Source: Gammaproteobacteria bacterium (GTDB lineage Bacteria; Pseudomonadota; Gammaproteobacteria; Steroidobacterales; Steroidobacteraceae). Taken from it: a stretch of 47,725 nucleotides of DNA. Made by a program: the position numbers and the translations under genes. The stretch lies in contig JANYLM010000027.1 of the NCBI GenBank assembly GCA_025357835.1, positions 1-47,725 of the forward strand. The letters are read 5' to 3'. How positions within the stretch are numbered: position 1 is the first letter of the stretch; the number at the start of each line of letters is the position of its first letter. Below the pieces are notes generated by a model. It was given only the letters and a program-made list of their open reading frames with translations. It did not search any database and had not been told where the DNA came from. This document shows, one piece after another, positions 8,680-17,203 of this stretch.

Positions 8680-9501
8680 TTACCGAAAAAGAAATGCCGG
8701 ATGCACGCGGGCCGCGAGCGGATGATTCCGCCAATACTGCGTCGCAGTCGCATAATTCGACCGCAGCGCGTCATAGGAGGTCGGGTCGGGCCGCACGAAG
8801 CGCTCTAGGAGTAATTCGGCCATTAGAGGAGCAATGGTGCCGATTTCGTGAGCTTCAAGAAAGGCCGCCTTTAGGCCATCCAATCCAGTGCCAGAGGCCA
8901 CCAAGGGCGGAATCGGCGTGGGTGCCGTTCGCCCCACCACCCTTAGTTGGGACGTCAGTTCGCCGCGGTACTTCTGTAAGAGACAGAACGCGTAGGAGTC
9001 GATCGGCGCTACCTCCGCCGCCCCATCGATTACCGCGGACATGGCGCCCAGCGGCGTCACTCGAGGCGTTATGACTTCGCGGTAGGGTGGAAATCTTCCC
9101 GCCTTCGTCATCAAGTAACACAGCGCGGCCAGGCATCCTGACTGCGAATCAGGCACTGTGAGGGCGATTCGAGCGCCGAAAGTATCCTCGATCGAGTGGA
9201 ACGCGCTGTCTTTTTGTACCACCAATTCGCTCCAATACTGCGGCAAGCCGCGATAATCGGGCGGGGAGGGTACCGGTGCGGCAATGAGCTCAGGTCGAGG
9301 ATCGGAACAGGAAAAAGGCAGCCCGCACATGAACACGGCTGCCTTATCGGGGCGCTGCCACAGTTCTTCGATGGGCAAAGGCTCGCCGTGCTCGATCAGT
9401 CTGATGTCCAGGCCTGCATGCTCGATAATGGCGCTGAGCAGCCTGCGCCACAGCCCCGCCGCCTCCGGGCTAACCGAGTACATCCGGGCGTTGGCTATCA
9501 T
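8680..9501 (-). CDS. PhnD-like (phosphonate-binding-fold) substrate-binding protein without signal peptide
   Basis: This 273-residue protein resembles PhnD/type II periplasmic binding proteins. It has an N-terminal strand-helix start (MIANARMYSVSPEAAGLWRR), then VVQKDSAFHSIEDTFGARIALTVPDSQSGCLA and GAMSAVIDGAAEVAPIDSYAF, which follow the lobe-crossing pattern of that fold. No signal peptide or lipobox is present, and no ABC permease or ATPase gene lies nearby, so it is unlikely to be a normal transporter component. Its ATG overlaps the stop of the upstream lyase gene by four bases, indicating translational coupling. It could be a cytosolic ligand sensor or an enzyme-like derivative. The fold assignment is moderately secure and the role is unknown. 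Confidence 0.7.
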   Translation of the reverse strand: MIANARMYSVSPEAAGLWRRLLSAIIEHAGLDIRLIEHGEPLPIEELWQRPDKAAVFMCGLPFSCSDPRPELIAAPVPSPPDYRGLPQYWSELVVQKDSAFHSIEDTFGARIALTVPDSQSGCLAALCYLMTKAGRFPPYREVITPRVTPLGAMSAVIDGAAEVAPIDSYAFCLLQKYRGELTSQLRVVGRTAPTPIPPLVASGTGLDGLKAAFLEAHEIGTIAPLMAELLLERFVRPDPTSYDALRSNYATATQYWRNHPLAARVHPAFLFR

Positions 9502-11312
9502 TCCGTAATATGTCGACGCGTCGGGGCGTCGGGCTCCCGCGCATTGTCCTTGTAGAAGTTAGCGGCCGCATTGCTGCGTATGAATGTGGCCGCGACCTCG
9601 TGAATTGGTTGGGTGGCGGAGGTTGGTCCAGCGCCGTTGAACGGCAGCGTAGCGCGAAAGGCGATCCAAACGGCGGTCGGCGAAGCCCCGAATGTCCGGC
9701 TCGGGTACTGCGACTTGCGCAAGTCCAACCAATATGTCCCGGTCAGCAGATCTTCCGCCAGCAGCTCGATGGTGTCCTCGACCGCGGCCCGCGCCCTGGT
9801 GACCTTGAGCCTGGTCTGGGTCTGCAAATCCTCCACATTCTGAATCAGCGCATTGCCTTCAGGTGGAACGGGATTGATCAGCCCCTGGATTTCCTGCATC
9901 AACGCCACCACATCGATCTCGCTGCCCTGAGTTAGATGGAAGCGCCCTGGTTCTCCGGGGGACTCGTCCGATGCGGCCGCGACGGTAAAGAAAGGACTGG
10001 TAAAGCGAATAACTCGCTGCGCCACCGCCGTATCCATATTGGCGAGCGCGATGGTGAAGGCTTCGATTTCATTGGCCATTGGGTAAGGATCCCAATTGGC
10101 GTTGGAGAAAATAAAGCCGTGTTGACCGTGATTGCGCGTGCTGCCCTTGACATAGAATTGGGCCAATTGCGGCGTGCTCAATTCCCAGGAGTCGGTTGGG
10201 GATGCGCCGACGCGGATGGCCGGGTTGTGATCCGAAGAATTCATTTGAATGAGGGTAACGTCACGTAATTGTGCCCATGCGTGCCAGGCCGAGCCTTGGC
10301 GAATAGCGGATGCGCGCAGGCTTTCGGGATCTTGAATGATGCGCTTATCGTCAAGCTGGAATAGATAACTCCCCTTCAACATATCGAGTACTCGAGCCGC
10401 ATCCCAATTCAGCCACTTGAACGGTCGGTTGGCTTGCACGGGTTGGGCAAGCGGCGAGACGCTGCTGTTCATGCCATTCAGGTCGATGGCATAAATCAGA
10501 TCCGCCCACGACAGAGCCTCGCGCGCGTCGTACAAGAGCAGTGCCGCCTGACCCGTGGCGTAGGAGTTGGTGCTTTCCAGTTCGCTGTCGTCGGCGCCGA
10601 AGGGCACGAGCGGTGTGAGGCCCGCGGCCTTGAGCGCCTCTGCCGCCGGCATGCGTACGCCGCGGAAATAGGCATTGCCGGCGCCCACCATGGTCGCGCC
10701 GATATTCGTAAAGGGGCCCAGATCGCCTTCACCGACTGTGCCTCGCGATTGCACTACGGGAGTGATTCCACGGTTCAATAAATCCAATAAGCACTGAGTG
10801 AGCTGGGGGCTCGCGGCCTCGAAACTCATGCTATTGGCCCGCACCACCATCATGGCGCGAACCACTTCCTCTTCGCTGATTTCCGGACCAAGGCCGGCGA
10901 GGGCGCCGCGCTGGAATATCGCCAGCTGCCGTGCTTCCAAAAGCTTCTTGTTCTGCGGCGACAAAGGGTCGCCGGTAAAAATGAATCGCTCGCGGCCCGA
11001 CCCCGAGCCGCGATTGAACCAGTACACCGATACTCCTTCCGCAGCGGCTTCCAGCAGCAGGGCGTGAGCGTCAGCCGAACGCTGGCGGGCCTCCGCTGTC
11101 AACTCCACCTTGGCGCCATTGCGCGCCACTTGCACCACTTGTTCGATGCTCAAGTCCCGGCCGCTCAGCGTCACGGTCTGCTGCGCCATGGTGGGTGTGA
11201 TTGCATGATAGGGCGTAGGCGCGGCGGCCGACGAGGCCGCCGCCAGAAGACTTGATAAAACCACAGTGGCGGCGCATTGCGGCATACGAACTCGGATTCC
11301 AAAATTCACCAT
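9498..11312 (-). CDS. Exported histidine/aromatic ammonia-lyase-fold protein lacking the MIO triad
   Basis: This 604-residue protein begins with a signal peptide (hydrophobic core TVVLSSLLAAASSAAA, residues 17-32). The rest follows the PF00221 lyase family. VYWFNRGSGSG (96-106) corresponds to the YGxNTGFG loop, followed by STNSYATGQAA, the motif MNSSDHNP (family form INSxTDNP), and STRNHGQHG. The family's prosthetic group forms from Ala-Ser-Gly in GSVGASGDLAPL. Here the segment reads GTVGEGDLGPF (191-201), one residue shorter and with no Ser, so MIO cannot form. The DNA at 10713-10742 reads clearly. It is therefore probably not a normal ammonia-lyase. Elimination of a better leaving group such as trimethylamine is a possible alternative. 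The start has GAGGA at good spacing, and the gene is coupled to the PhnD-like gene. Confidence 0.85.
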   Translation of the reverse strand: MVNFGIRVRMPQCAATVVLSSLLAAASSAAAPTPYHAITPTMAQQTVTLSGRDLSIEQVVQVARNGAKVELTAEARQRSADAHALLLEAAAEGVSVYWFNRGSGSGRERFIFTGDPLSPQNKKLLEARQLAIFQRGALAGLGPEISEEEVVRAMMVVRANSMSFEAASPQLTQCLLDLLNRGITPVVQSRGTVGEGDLGPFTNIGATMVGAGNAYFRGVRMPAAEALKAAGLTPLVPFGADDSELESTNSYATGQAALLLYDAREALSWADLIYAIDLNGMNSSVSPLAQPVQANRPFKWLNWDAARVLDMLKGSYLFQLDDKRIIQDPESLRASAIRQGSAWHAWAQLRDVTLIQMNSSDHNPAIRVGASPTDSWELSTPQLAQFYVKGSTRNHGQHGFIFSNANWDPYPMANEIEAFTIALANMDTAVAQRVIRFTSPFFTVAAASDESPGEPGRFHLTQGSEIDVVALMQEIQGLINPVPPEGNALIQNVEDLQTQTRLKVTRARAAVEDTIELLAEDLLTGTYWLDLRKSQYPSRTFGASPTAVWIAFRATLPFNGAGPTSATQPIHEVAATFIRSNAAANFYKDNAREPDAPTRRHITE

Positions 11313-11357
11313 GCTTCAGTCCTCGGCTACAAACCTATTCAACGTACTCTGTGCGCT

Positions 11358-13391
11358 TCATTCATCGGCGGCGACCAATGGCCCGAGCGCTCGCCTCATC
11401 GGCCCGAGCCAGGGCTCGAAGTTGCGCCATTGGTCGATCCCATCGCGATTGATGGGCTGGCGCACCTGTTCCGAACTCGCAGTGTGTACCCGGCGCTCGG
11501 TCTTGTGGAAATCGACGCACGCCTGTTCGAAGTCGAGATGGCAGAATTCCAGGATGCGGCTCACGCTTGATTGGAGATCCGCGACGACGTCTTCATGGTG
11601 TACACGAAGCATTTTCCCGGGAAGGGCCAGGTCCCAATGCGCCATGAGATCCACGTACATCCGGTAGTAGCGAGTGATGTCTTCGACGCTGTAGGTGAAT
11701 TGCTGCCCCGACGCAAATAGCTGCTTGTAATTGCTGAAGCAGCAGGCAAGAGGTTCACGGCGTGCGTCGATAATTTTGGCATTGGGCAGGATCAGGTGGA
11801 TCAGGCTGATATGCCGGAAATTGTTCGGCATCTTGTCGATGAAGAAGGGCTTGCCTGTGCGGTAGACGCGCGTATCCGCCAAATACTTCTCCCCGAGGCG
11901 CCTGAACTCTTTCGGTTCTAGGTCCGCAAGTATTGCCGGATAGCGCGGAGGCGAGTCCTGGGTTTCTCGGCCTTGAAGTTCCTGGACCAGGCGCAGAATG
12001 TCTGCCAGCTCCATTGTGCCTTCGACCTGACTGTGCGAGGCGAGGATTTGCTCCAGCAGGGTCGAACCCGCCCTTGGCAGTCCCACGATGAAGATCGGTG
12101 CCGGACTGTCGCAGCCCACGCCTTGCCTAGCGGCGAAGAAGTCTCGGGTGCACACCTCCGCCTGCAATCGGGCGTTGCGCTCCAGCGGCTCGGGACGATA
12201 CCTTGATTCGTTTTTTTTCAACGCATTGCCGCGCTCGTAGTACTGGAAGGACTCCGCATATTTGCCAAGGTCCTCCAGGGCCTTGCCTAGTGCGAAACAT
12301 AGGTGGTAGCGGTCTTCCAGACCGACCCGTGGCGCTGTCTCCTGGGCGCGCATTTGTTCGATTTCCGAGTCCGAAAAGCGGTAGGTCTTTAGGTTGGCAA
12401 GGCTCCAATAGGCGTCGCCAAAGTGCGGCCGCGCCGCCGCCGCTGCACGGTAGGAATCGATGGCTTCACCAGTCCGCCCCACCGTTTTGAGGGCATGTGC
12501 AATCGACAAGTGCAATTCAGGACGGCCGGGAGTTTCATCCAGAATCTCCCTATAGAGCGGCAAAGCCCTTTCGTAGTCTCCGAACCCAGTGCAGATCGTT
12601 GCATGGGTCGTTCGATAGTCTCGATTGTCGGGGTCTTTCTTGAGCAGCTTCTCCATTTCTTCCCGGGCGCGCACGTGCTTGTGCCGCCGCAGCAGAATCA
12701 GAGCATAGTCGTAGCGCAGCGCGTCGTAGTCCGGTGCTAGGGTCACCGCATTCTCGAGCAGGATTTCGGCATCGTCGTATACGTCCATCTTCACGCCGAT
12801 CTGCGCCAATAGGCGCATCCCTTCCACGTGATTGCCGTGAACCAGCAGGTAGCGTCGCAGCAGCTGCTCCGCTTCATAGATTTCGTCATCCGCGAACATG
12901 CTGAATGCCGTCACGATCTCCGGCGGCAACTTCGCCAAATTCTCGACTTCGACTGCCGCTTTGCGCGCTGCCTCGGCGCGGCCCGTTATTCGGTACAGCG
13001 CAACCAAAGCGTTCCAGCTTGCTGGAAGAGCGGGACTCATCTTTACGGCCTGCTCGAATGCCTCGATGGCGGGTGCGGCGGCGCGCAGCACCACATGGCA
13101 GTGGCCCCGCTCCTGATAAAGACGAGGGTAATCGGGATGCAAATCTTCCAGGCGGCCCAAGGTCGCAAGAGCGTCCGGAATGCGCTGCAGATAGCGCTGG
13201 GCAACCGCAATTAAGTACAGCAAGTTGCGATTCTCCGGCGCCTCCTCCCGCAGTTCCAGAGCAGCCTGCAATGCCGATGCAAAGTCATTGCGCTCGAGAA
13301 TCGCGCGTATGCGTCGGATTTCGGCATCGATGCGAGATGGCGGGGAATCAAGAATCACGTGCGTTGAGCCCTCGAAAAAAAAGGCGGACAT
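11358..13391 (-). CDS. TPR-repeat sulfotransferase family protein
   Basis: The N-terminal two thirds consist of tandem TPR-like helices (for example DFASALQAALELREEAP, RAREEMEKLLKKDPDN, YERALPLYREILDETPG). The C-terminal part is a sulfotransferase domain with the PAPS 5'-phosphosulfate loop IFIVGLPRAGSTLLEQIL and a second motif IIDARREPLACCFSNYKQLF. Such fusions are common next to TonB receptors; substrates are mostly unknown. Three starts are possible. The first codon of the frame, 13442, lies before an intrinsic terminator. ATG 13391 lies inside the terminator loop, with GGCGG upstream. GTG 13358 lies after the terminator, with GAGGG about ten bases upstream. I give ATG 13391 as a compromise. 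The product ends 46 bases before the lyase gene, so the two are probably co-transcribed. Confidence 0.88.
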   Translation of the reverse strand: MSAFFFEGSTHVILDSPPSRIDAEIRRIRAILERNDFASALQAALELREEAPENRNLLYLIAVAQRYLQRIPDALATLGRLEDLHPDYPRLYQERGHCHVVLRAAAPAIEAFEQAVKMSPALPASWNALVALYRITGRAEAARKAAVEVENLAKLPPEIVTAFSMFADDEIYEAEQLLRRYLLVHGNHVEGMRLLAQIGVKMDVYDDAEILLENAVTLAPDYDALRYDYALILLRRHKHVRAREEMEKLLKKDPDNRDYRTTHATICTGFGDYERALPLYREILDETPGRPELHLSIAHALKTVGRTGEAIDSYRAAAAARPHFGDAYWSLANLKTYRFSDSEIEQMRAQETAPRVGLEDRYHLCFALGKALEDLGKYAESFQYYERGNALKKNESRYRPEPLERNARLQAEVCTRDFFAARQGVGCDSPAPIFIVGLPRAGSTLLEQILASHSQVEGTMELADILRLVQELQGRETQDSPPRYPAILADLEPKEFRRLGEKYLADTRVYRTGKPFFIDKMPNNFRHISLIHLILPNAKIIDARREPLACCFSNYKQLFASGQQFTYSVEDITRYYRMYVDLMAHWDLALPGKMLRVHHEDVVADLQSSVSRILEFCHLDFEQACVDFHKTERRVHTASSEQVRQPINRDGIDQWRNFEPWLGPMRRALGPLVAADE

Positions 13392-13404
13392 TTCTGCCCG
13401 CCTT
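13375..13404 (-). terminator. Intrinsic terminator after the TonB receptor gene
   Basis: On the minus strand AAGGCGG (13404-13398) pairs perfectly with CCGCCTT (13387-13381) across a ten-base loop. The stem runs straight into eight T residues (13382-13375). It begins about 55 bases after the receptor stop codon. Its loop contains one candidate ATG of the downstream sulfotransferase gene, so transcription past this point would need read-through or a new promoter. Confidence 0.85.
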
Positions 13405-13459
13405 ATTCTATTGCAGCCCACCGCTTCCGGTCGCCGACTCACGAGACTTTATTATCGCC

Positions 13460-16075
13460 TCAGAACTTATAACCAAACTTGACGCCGGCGATTCGAGGTC
13501 GCAGGACCGTTTCCGTGGTGATGAACTGATAAGAGTTCGTGAACGTACTGGCGTTCTTGTTGCCGAGGTTCTGTGCGAAGAATTGCACGTTCCATGCGTC
13601 CTTCGCAAAGCCGGCAGACGCGTCGAAAGTAGAATACGGCGACATTCTATAGTTCTTGACGGTTCCGACGGCGGAATTGGACGCGCCGTAGTACTGCGCG
13701 CCCACCTGGCCGAAGGCTTTGTATTCTCCCACCGCGAACTCGTAGCGCGCGCGCATATTGCCTTGAAACAGCGGCGATTGACCCAGCGAGCTGCCCTGTA
13801 ATCCGTAAACGTTGGGTATATTGGTGATCGACTTGCCAAAATTCGGGCTTCCCGGATTGTTGTTGACCAAGAAGGGAGAATTGGTCTCTTCACTCTTGTT
13901 GTACGAAGCCGATCCCTGAAGTGTCAAGCCTTCGGTCGCACGGGCGATCACCTGCAGTTCGCCGCCCCGGACGCGATAATTGGGTCCGTTGGTGACGAAG
14001 GTCAGATTGCCGAAGCCCTGCTGCGGGTCGAAGAACTCGACGATGGTGTTCTTCCAGTCTTCCTGATAGATGGCACCGTTAATCTGCAAGCGATGGTTGA
14101 ACAGCTCCGTCTTCCAGCCCAACTCGTTGTTAGTCAGCGTGTCGGGGCTGTAGTGGAGCGGCGTTGCATATTGATACGTTGTCTTGTCTGTCGGGTCCGT
14201 GGGCGGCTGAACGAACTTCTGACCGCGATTGAAGCCGCCCGGCCGGAAGCCCTGCGACCAGGTGTAGTACACCAGCACGTCGTCGGTCACATGCCAGCTT
14301 AAGTTGGCACGGCTTCTGAACCCGTGATAGCTGGAGGTGTTGAAGTTCGACAGATCGAAGTTGGTCCCATAGGGGGCCTTGGGTCCATTATTCGCAGTGG
14401 TGCATTGCTGGAAATACGTAGTGGGCGCGAAGACCTTGCAATAGAAGCTCCCAGTGTCGCCGCCGAGTATGCTCTCATCGAATTTGTAGTAGCGAGTACC
14501 GGCGGTGAAGATCAGGGTTTTGGGAATGATGTCCACGTCGAACGATCCGAACGCCGCCTTCTGCTTGATGGTGCGTTGGGTGTCGTCGAAGAAGCCGACA
14601 TTGTCGTTGCGCACACTCGGATTGTTGGCCGTCTGGCCGGGAGGCGGTTGAACGTTGTTGAAGCAGCCAGAGGTGACAGTCGCTGAACAAGTGGGAACGG
14701 TTTTGTAGGTCCACTCGGTGTCGTCGTTGATCTTGAATTGTTCCCAATAAATACCGCCGATGGCGCGGATCCGCCAGTCGTCCGGCGTACTCAGGCGTAA
14801 CTCATGGCTTTGGTGAGTGTTCTTCTCAGTCTCCTGCCAGGTGGCACTCGGCGAATAACACTTGCCTGCCGTAGTACCATCCTTTTTCAGTTTCCCCGAA
14901 TAGCCCGCGCACTGGTAGTAATAGCCATACACGCCGCGCGAATAATTGGTGTAGTCCTGTTGCTGTTCGATGTTGCGGACCAAGTAACCACCCGCGTACA
15001 CCAGTTTCAAATCGCCGACTTTGCCGTCGACCACCAAGGAGGTATTTTCGAATTTATCTTTGTCGAAGTTATTGTTGAACACCGCCACGGACAGAGGCGG
15101 TAACGGCCGCCCACCCAGCGGCTCGCCGACATTATTGAAGGTAATGCCTTCCGGACCCGTGGGCATCTGGTAGAACACGCCCTGCGCGTTCATGTTTTGG
15201 TAGCTCTGGGTAAGCAAGACATCCCAGTCATCGTTTATCTTGTAGAGCCCCGACAGCCGGATACCGGAATAGGTCACGGGGTTGATGGCATTGCCGACAA
15301 AGTTCGCATTGTTAATGGACACGCTATCCGTCGGCAGGATGTAATTGTGGAAACCCTCGTCGGTCTGCGCACGCGTGAATGTGGCCGGGACATTGTTGAT
15401 GTAACCGCCGCGGTTGTCGTTATAGATCACGCCGCGAACCGCCAACTTGTCCGCGATCAGCGGCAGGTTCAAGGTCGCATCGACATTGCTGTTGGGATCG
15501 CCGCCTGCCGTGTAGCTGTAGCCGGCATTCACGCTGCCTTCGGTCTTATCGAGCTTGGGCTTGTTCGTGATGTAACGCAGCACACCGGCCTGGGCTCCCG
15601 AGCCGAACAGAGTGCCCTGCGGCCCCTCGAGCACTTCGATACGCTCTATGTCGGCTGCATAGATGTCCATGTTGCGGCCGGGCAGGGCGCCCGATACTTC
15701 ATCGAGATACACGGCCACATTGGGAATGGGCCCGGTGGTGCCGGTGCCCTGCTGGCCTGTGACGCCGACGCTCAAGCCGCGCATGAAGATGGAGTTTTGC
15801 CCCGGACCTGAACCGGCCGTCGTCACATTGGGCACGAATTTGACGAAATCATCGAAGGTGGTGACGTTCAACTCTTTGAGAGTTTCCCCAGTCATCGCCT
15901 GGATCGAAATCGGCACGTTCTGCGCGTTTTCCGTGCGCCGCTGAGCCGTCACGGTGATCTCTTGAATACCCTCGGTGTCGGCAGTATCGGTGGCAGGTGC
16001 TGCATAGGCGAAGCCGGCTGCGCCGCCGCTCAAAATTGCGGCAATGGCATAGGACAACTTTGGATTTGAATTCAT
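13460..16075 (-). CDS. TonB-dependent outer-membrane receptor
   Basis: This 871-residue receptor would import a ligand across the outer membrane using TonB energy. The signal peptide (MNSNPKLSYAIAAILSGGAA to FAYA) is followed by an acidic linker with IQEITVTAQRR, the plug-domain start. The plug includes FDDFVKFVPNVTT, and RIEVLEGPQGTLFGSGAQAGVLRYITNKP precedes the barrel. The protein ends in the aromatic VKFGYKF, as expected for an outer-membrane barrel. The frame is open to 16159, but the ATG at 16075, with GGGATGGAAGT before it, begins the signal peptide. The promoter at 16174-16235 has the paired 13-bp sites also found before the sulfatase and GMC genes, and a strong terminator follows the gene. 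The ligand is unknown. This plug style is typical of receptors for organic molecules rather than siderophores. Confidence 0.95.
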   Translation of the reverse strand: MNSNPKLSYAIAAILSGGAAGFAYAAPATDTADTEGIQEITVTAQRRTENAQNVPISIQAMTGETLKELNVTTFDDFVKFVPNVTTAGSGPGQNSIFMRGLSVGVTGQQGTGTTGPIPNVAVYLDEVSGALPGRNMDIYAADIERIEVLEGPQGTLFGSGAQAGVLRYITNKPKLDKTEGSVNAGYSYTAGGDPNSNVDATLNLPLIADKLAVRGVIYNDNRGGYINNVPATFTRAQTDEGFHNYILPTDSVSINNANFVGNAINPVTYSGIRLSGLYKINDDWDVLLTQSYQNMNAQGVFYQMPTGPEGITFNNVGEPLGGRPLPPLSVAVFNNNFDKDKFENTSLVVDGKVGDLKLVYAGGYLVRNIEQQQDYTNYSRGVYGYYYQCAGYSGKLKKDGTTAGKCYSPSATWQETEKNTHQSHELRLSTPDDWRIRAIGGIYWEQFKINDDTEWTYKTVPTCSATVTSGCFNNVQPPPGQTANNPSVRNDNVGFFDDTQRTIKQKAAFGSFDVDIIPKTLIFTAGTRYYKFDESILGGDTGSFYCKVFAPTTYFQQCTTANNGPKAPYGTNFDLSNFNTSSYHGFRSRANLSWHVTDDVLVYYTWSQGFRPGGFNRGQKFVQPPTDPTDKTTYQYATPLHYSPDTLTNNELGWKTELFNHRLQINGAIYQEDWKNTIVEFFDPQQGFGNLTFVTNGPNYRVRGGELQVIARATEGLTLQGSASYNKSEETNSPFLVNNNPGSPNFGKSITNIPNVYGLQGSSLGQSPLFQGNMRARYEFAVGEYKAFGQVGAQYYGASNSAVGTVKNYRMSPYSTFDASAGFAKDAWNVQFFAQNLGNKNASTFTNSYQFITTETVLRPRIAGVKFGYKF

Positions 16076-16173
16076 ACTTCCATCCCTTCGGTATCTATCA
16101 GATTTTGAAACGCGTGCCCTGTTGCTTGCGCACATCATACCTATCGAAAAATCCGGCATCGCCTGTTCACCCG

Positions 16174-16235
16174 AGCTTAACGGATCGATTCCTAATTGCC
16201 ATGCTATTTAGCGATGCCCCCATGTCATTTTGCGA
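16174..16235 (-). promoter_or_regulatory. Regulated promoter of the TonB receptor gene (paired 13-bp sites plus TAAGCT)
   Basis: On the minus strand TCGCAAAATGACA (16235-16223), eight bases (TGGGGGCA) and TCGCTAAATAGCA (16214-16202) are followed after exactly 22 bases by TAAGCT (16179-16174). The half-sites are T-N11-A boxes repeated every 21 bp, so they lie on the same DNA face. The proximal one covers the -35 position, which suggests activator-dependent transcription. The predicted leader is about 90 bases. Confidence 0.78.
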
Positions 16236-16295
16236 CATCTTCGTCATCAGCCCCGTGGGGACCAGCGGCCACTCGCGGCCTGCGTTGCGCTGGAG

Positions 16296-17192
16296 CTACA
16301 GTCGGGCCGGGAAGCCGGGCGCACGCAGGGGAGTTCCCACCGCATCTTCCAGCAGCTTCACGATCATTGACGACCATGCGCCGCCGCCATACTTGGCCCG
16401 GCCTTCGATGAAGGCCTGCTCCATCACTGCGGCGAGCCGCAGGGGCACGCCGAAGCGACGCCCGAACTCGACTGCGAATCCGGCGTCCTTGCAAGCCAAA
16501 TCCATAGTAAAACCAATATCATAGCTGCCGTTGAGTATCACCTGGCTCTCGGTCTCGTGCACGAAACTGTTGCCGGAACTCGCGGCAATGGCCTCAAAGG
16601 CCGTGCGCAGGTCAACCCCCGCTTTGGCGCAAAGCATCAGCGCTTCGCCGGCAGCGATCAGGTGAATGAAGGCCAGCATATTGGTCACCACCTTGGTGAC
16701 GGCGGCCTGCTCGATACCCCCCATATAAATGACTCGCCCACCCATGGCCTTGAGAGCCGGCTCGTGCGCGGCAAATACCTGTTGAGGTCCACCGACCAGC
16801 ACCGTGATGTCGCCTGCCGCCGCTCGGTGTACTCCACCGGTAACTGGACAGGCCAAGGTCGCCACCCCCTGACGCGCGGCACGGGCGGCAAGGGCTTCGA
16901 CCTCTGCGAAGTCATTGGTGCTCATTTCGATCCAGGCACTGCCGCGGGTCAATGCGGGCAGCGCCAGATCCAATACCGCGGTAGTGGCCGCCGGGGAGGG
17001 CAGGCAGGTGACCAGACAGTCGCTAGTCACGGCGAGTTCCGGTATCGATGCCGCCCAGCGCGCTCCGGCCGCTAACACGGCGTCAGCGGCGCTGCGCTGC
17101 AAATCGTAGACCGCGACATCGAAGCCGCCGCGAGCCAAATTAATAGCAAGGTGTGAGCCCAGATTTCCAAGTCCGACGAAGCCGTAGCGCAA
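16296..17192 (-). CDS. NAD(P)-dependent beta-hydroxyacid dehydrogenase (3-hydroxyisobutyrate dehydrogenase family)
   Basis: This protein of about 298 residues has the N-terminal Rossmann motif GFVGLGNLGSHLAINL. The family substrate segment corresponds to LACPVTGGVHRAAAGDITVLVGG, and the catalytic Lys lies in AAVTKVVTNML. Relatives oxidise 3-hydroxyisobutyrate, tartronate semialdehyde or related beta-hydroxyacids. The frame begins with TTG at 17198. A second TTG at 17192 is better placed, seven bases after AGAGGA, which itself overlaps the stop codon of the preceding enolase-family gene. The tight spacing places it third in an operon with the GMC oxidoreductase and the enolase-family enzyme. 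The substrate cannot be read from sequence. Confidence 0.88.
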   Translation of the reverse strand: MRYGFVGLGNLGSHLAINLARGGFDVAVYDLQRSAADAVLAAGARWAASIPELAVTSDCLVTCLPSPAATTAVLDLALPALTRGSAWIEMSTNDFAEVEALAARAARQGVATLACPVTGGVHRAAAGDITVLVGGPQQVFAAHEPALKAMGGRVIYMGGIEQAAVTKVVTNMLAFIHLIAAGEALMLCAKAGVDLRTAFEAIAASSGNSFVHETESQVILNGSYDIGFTMDLACKDAGFAVEFGRRFGVPLRLAAVMEQAFIEGRAKYGGGAWSSMIVKLLEDAVGTPLRAPGFPARL

Positions 17193-17203
17193 CTGCAATT
17201 CCT

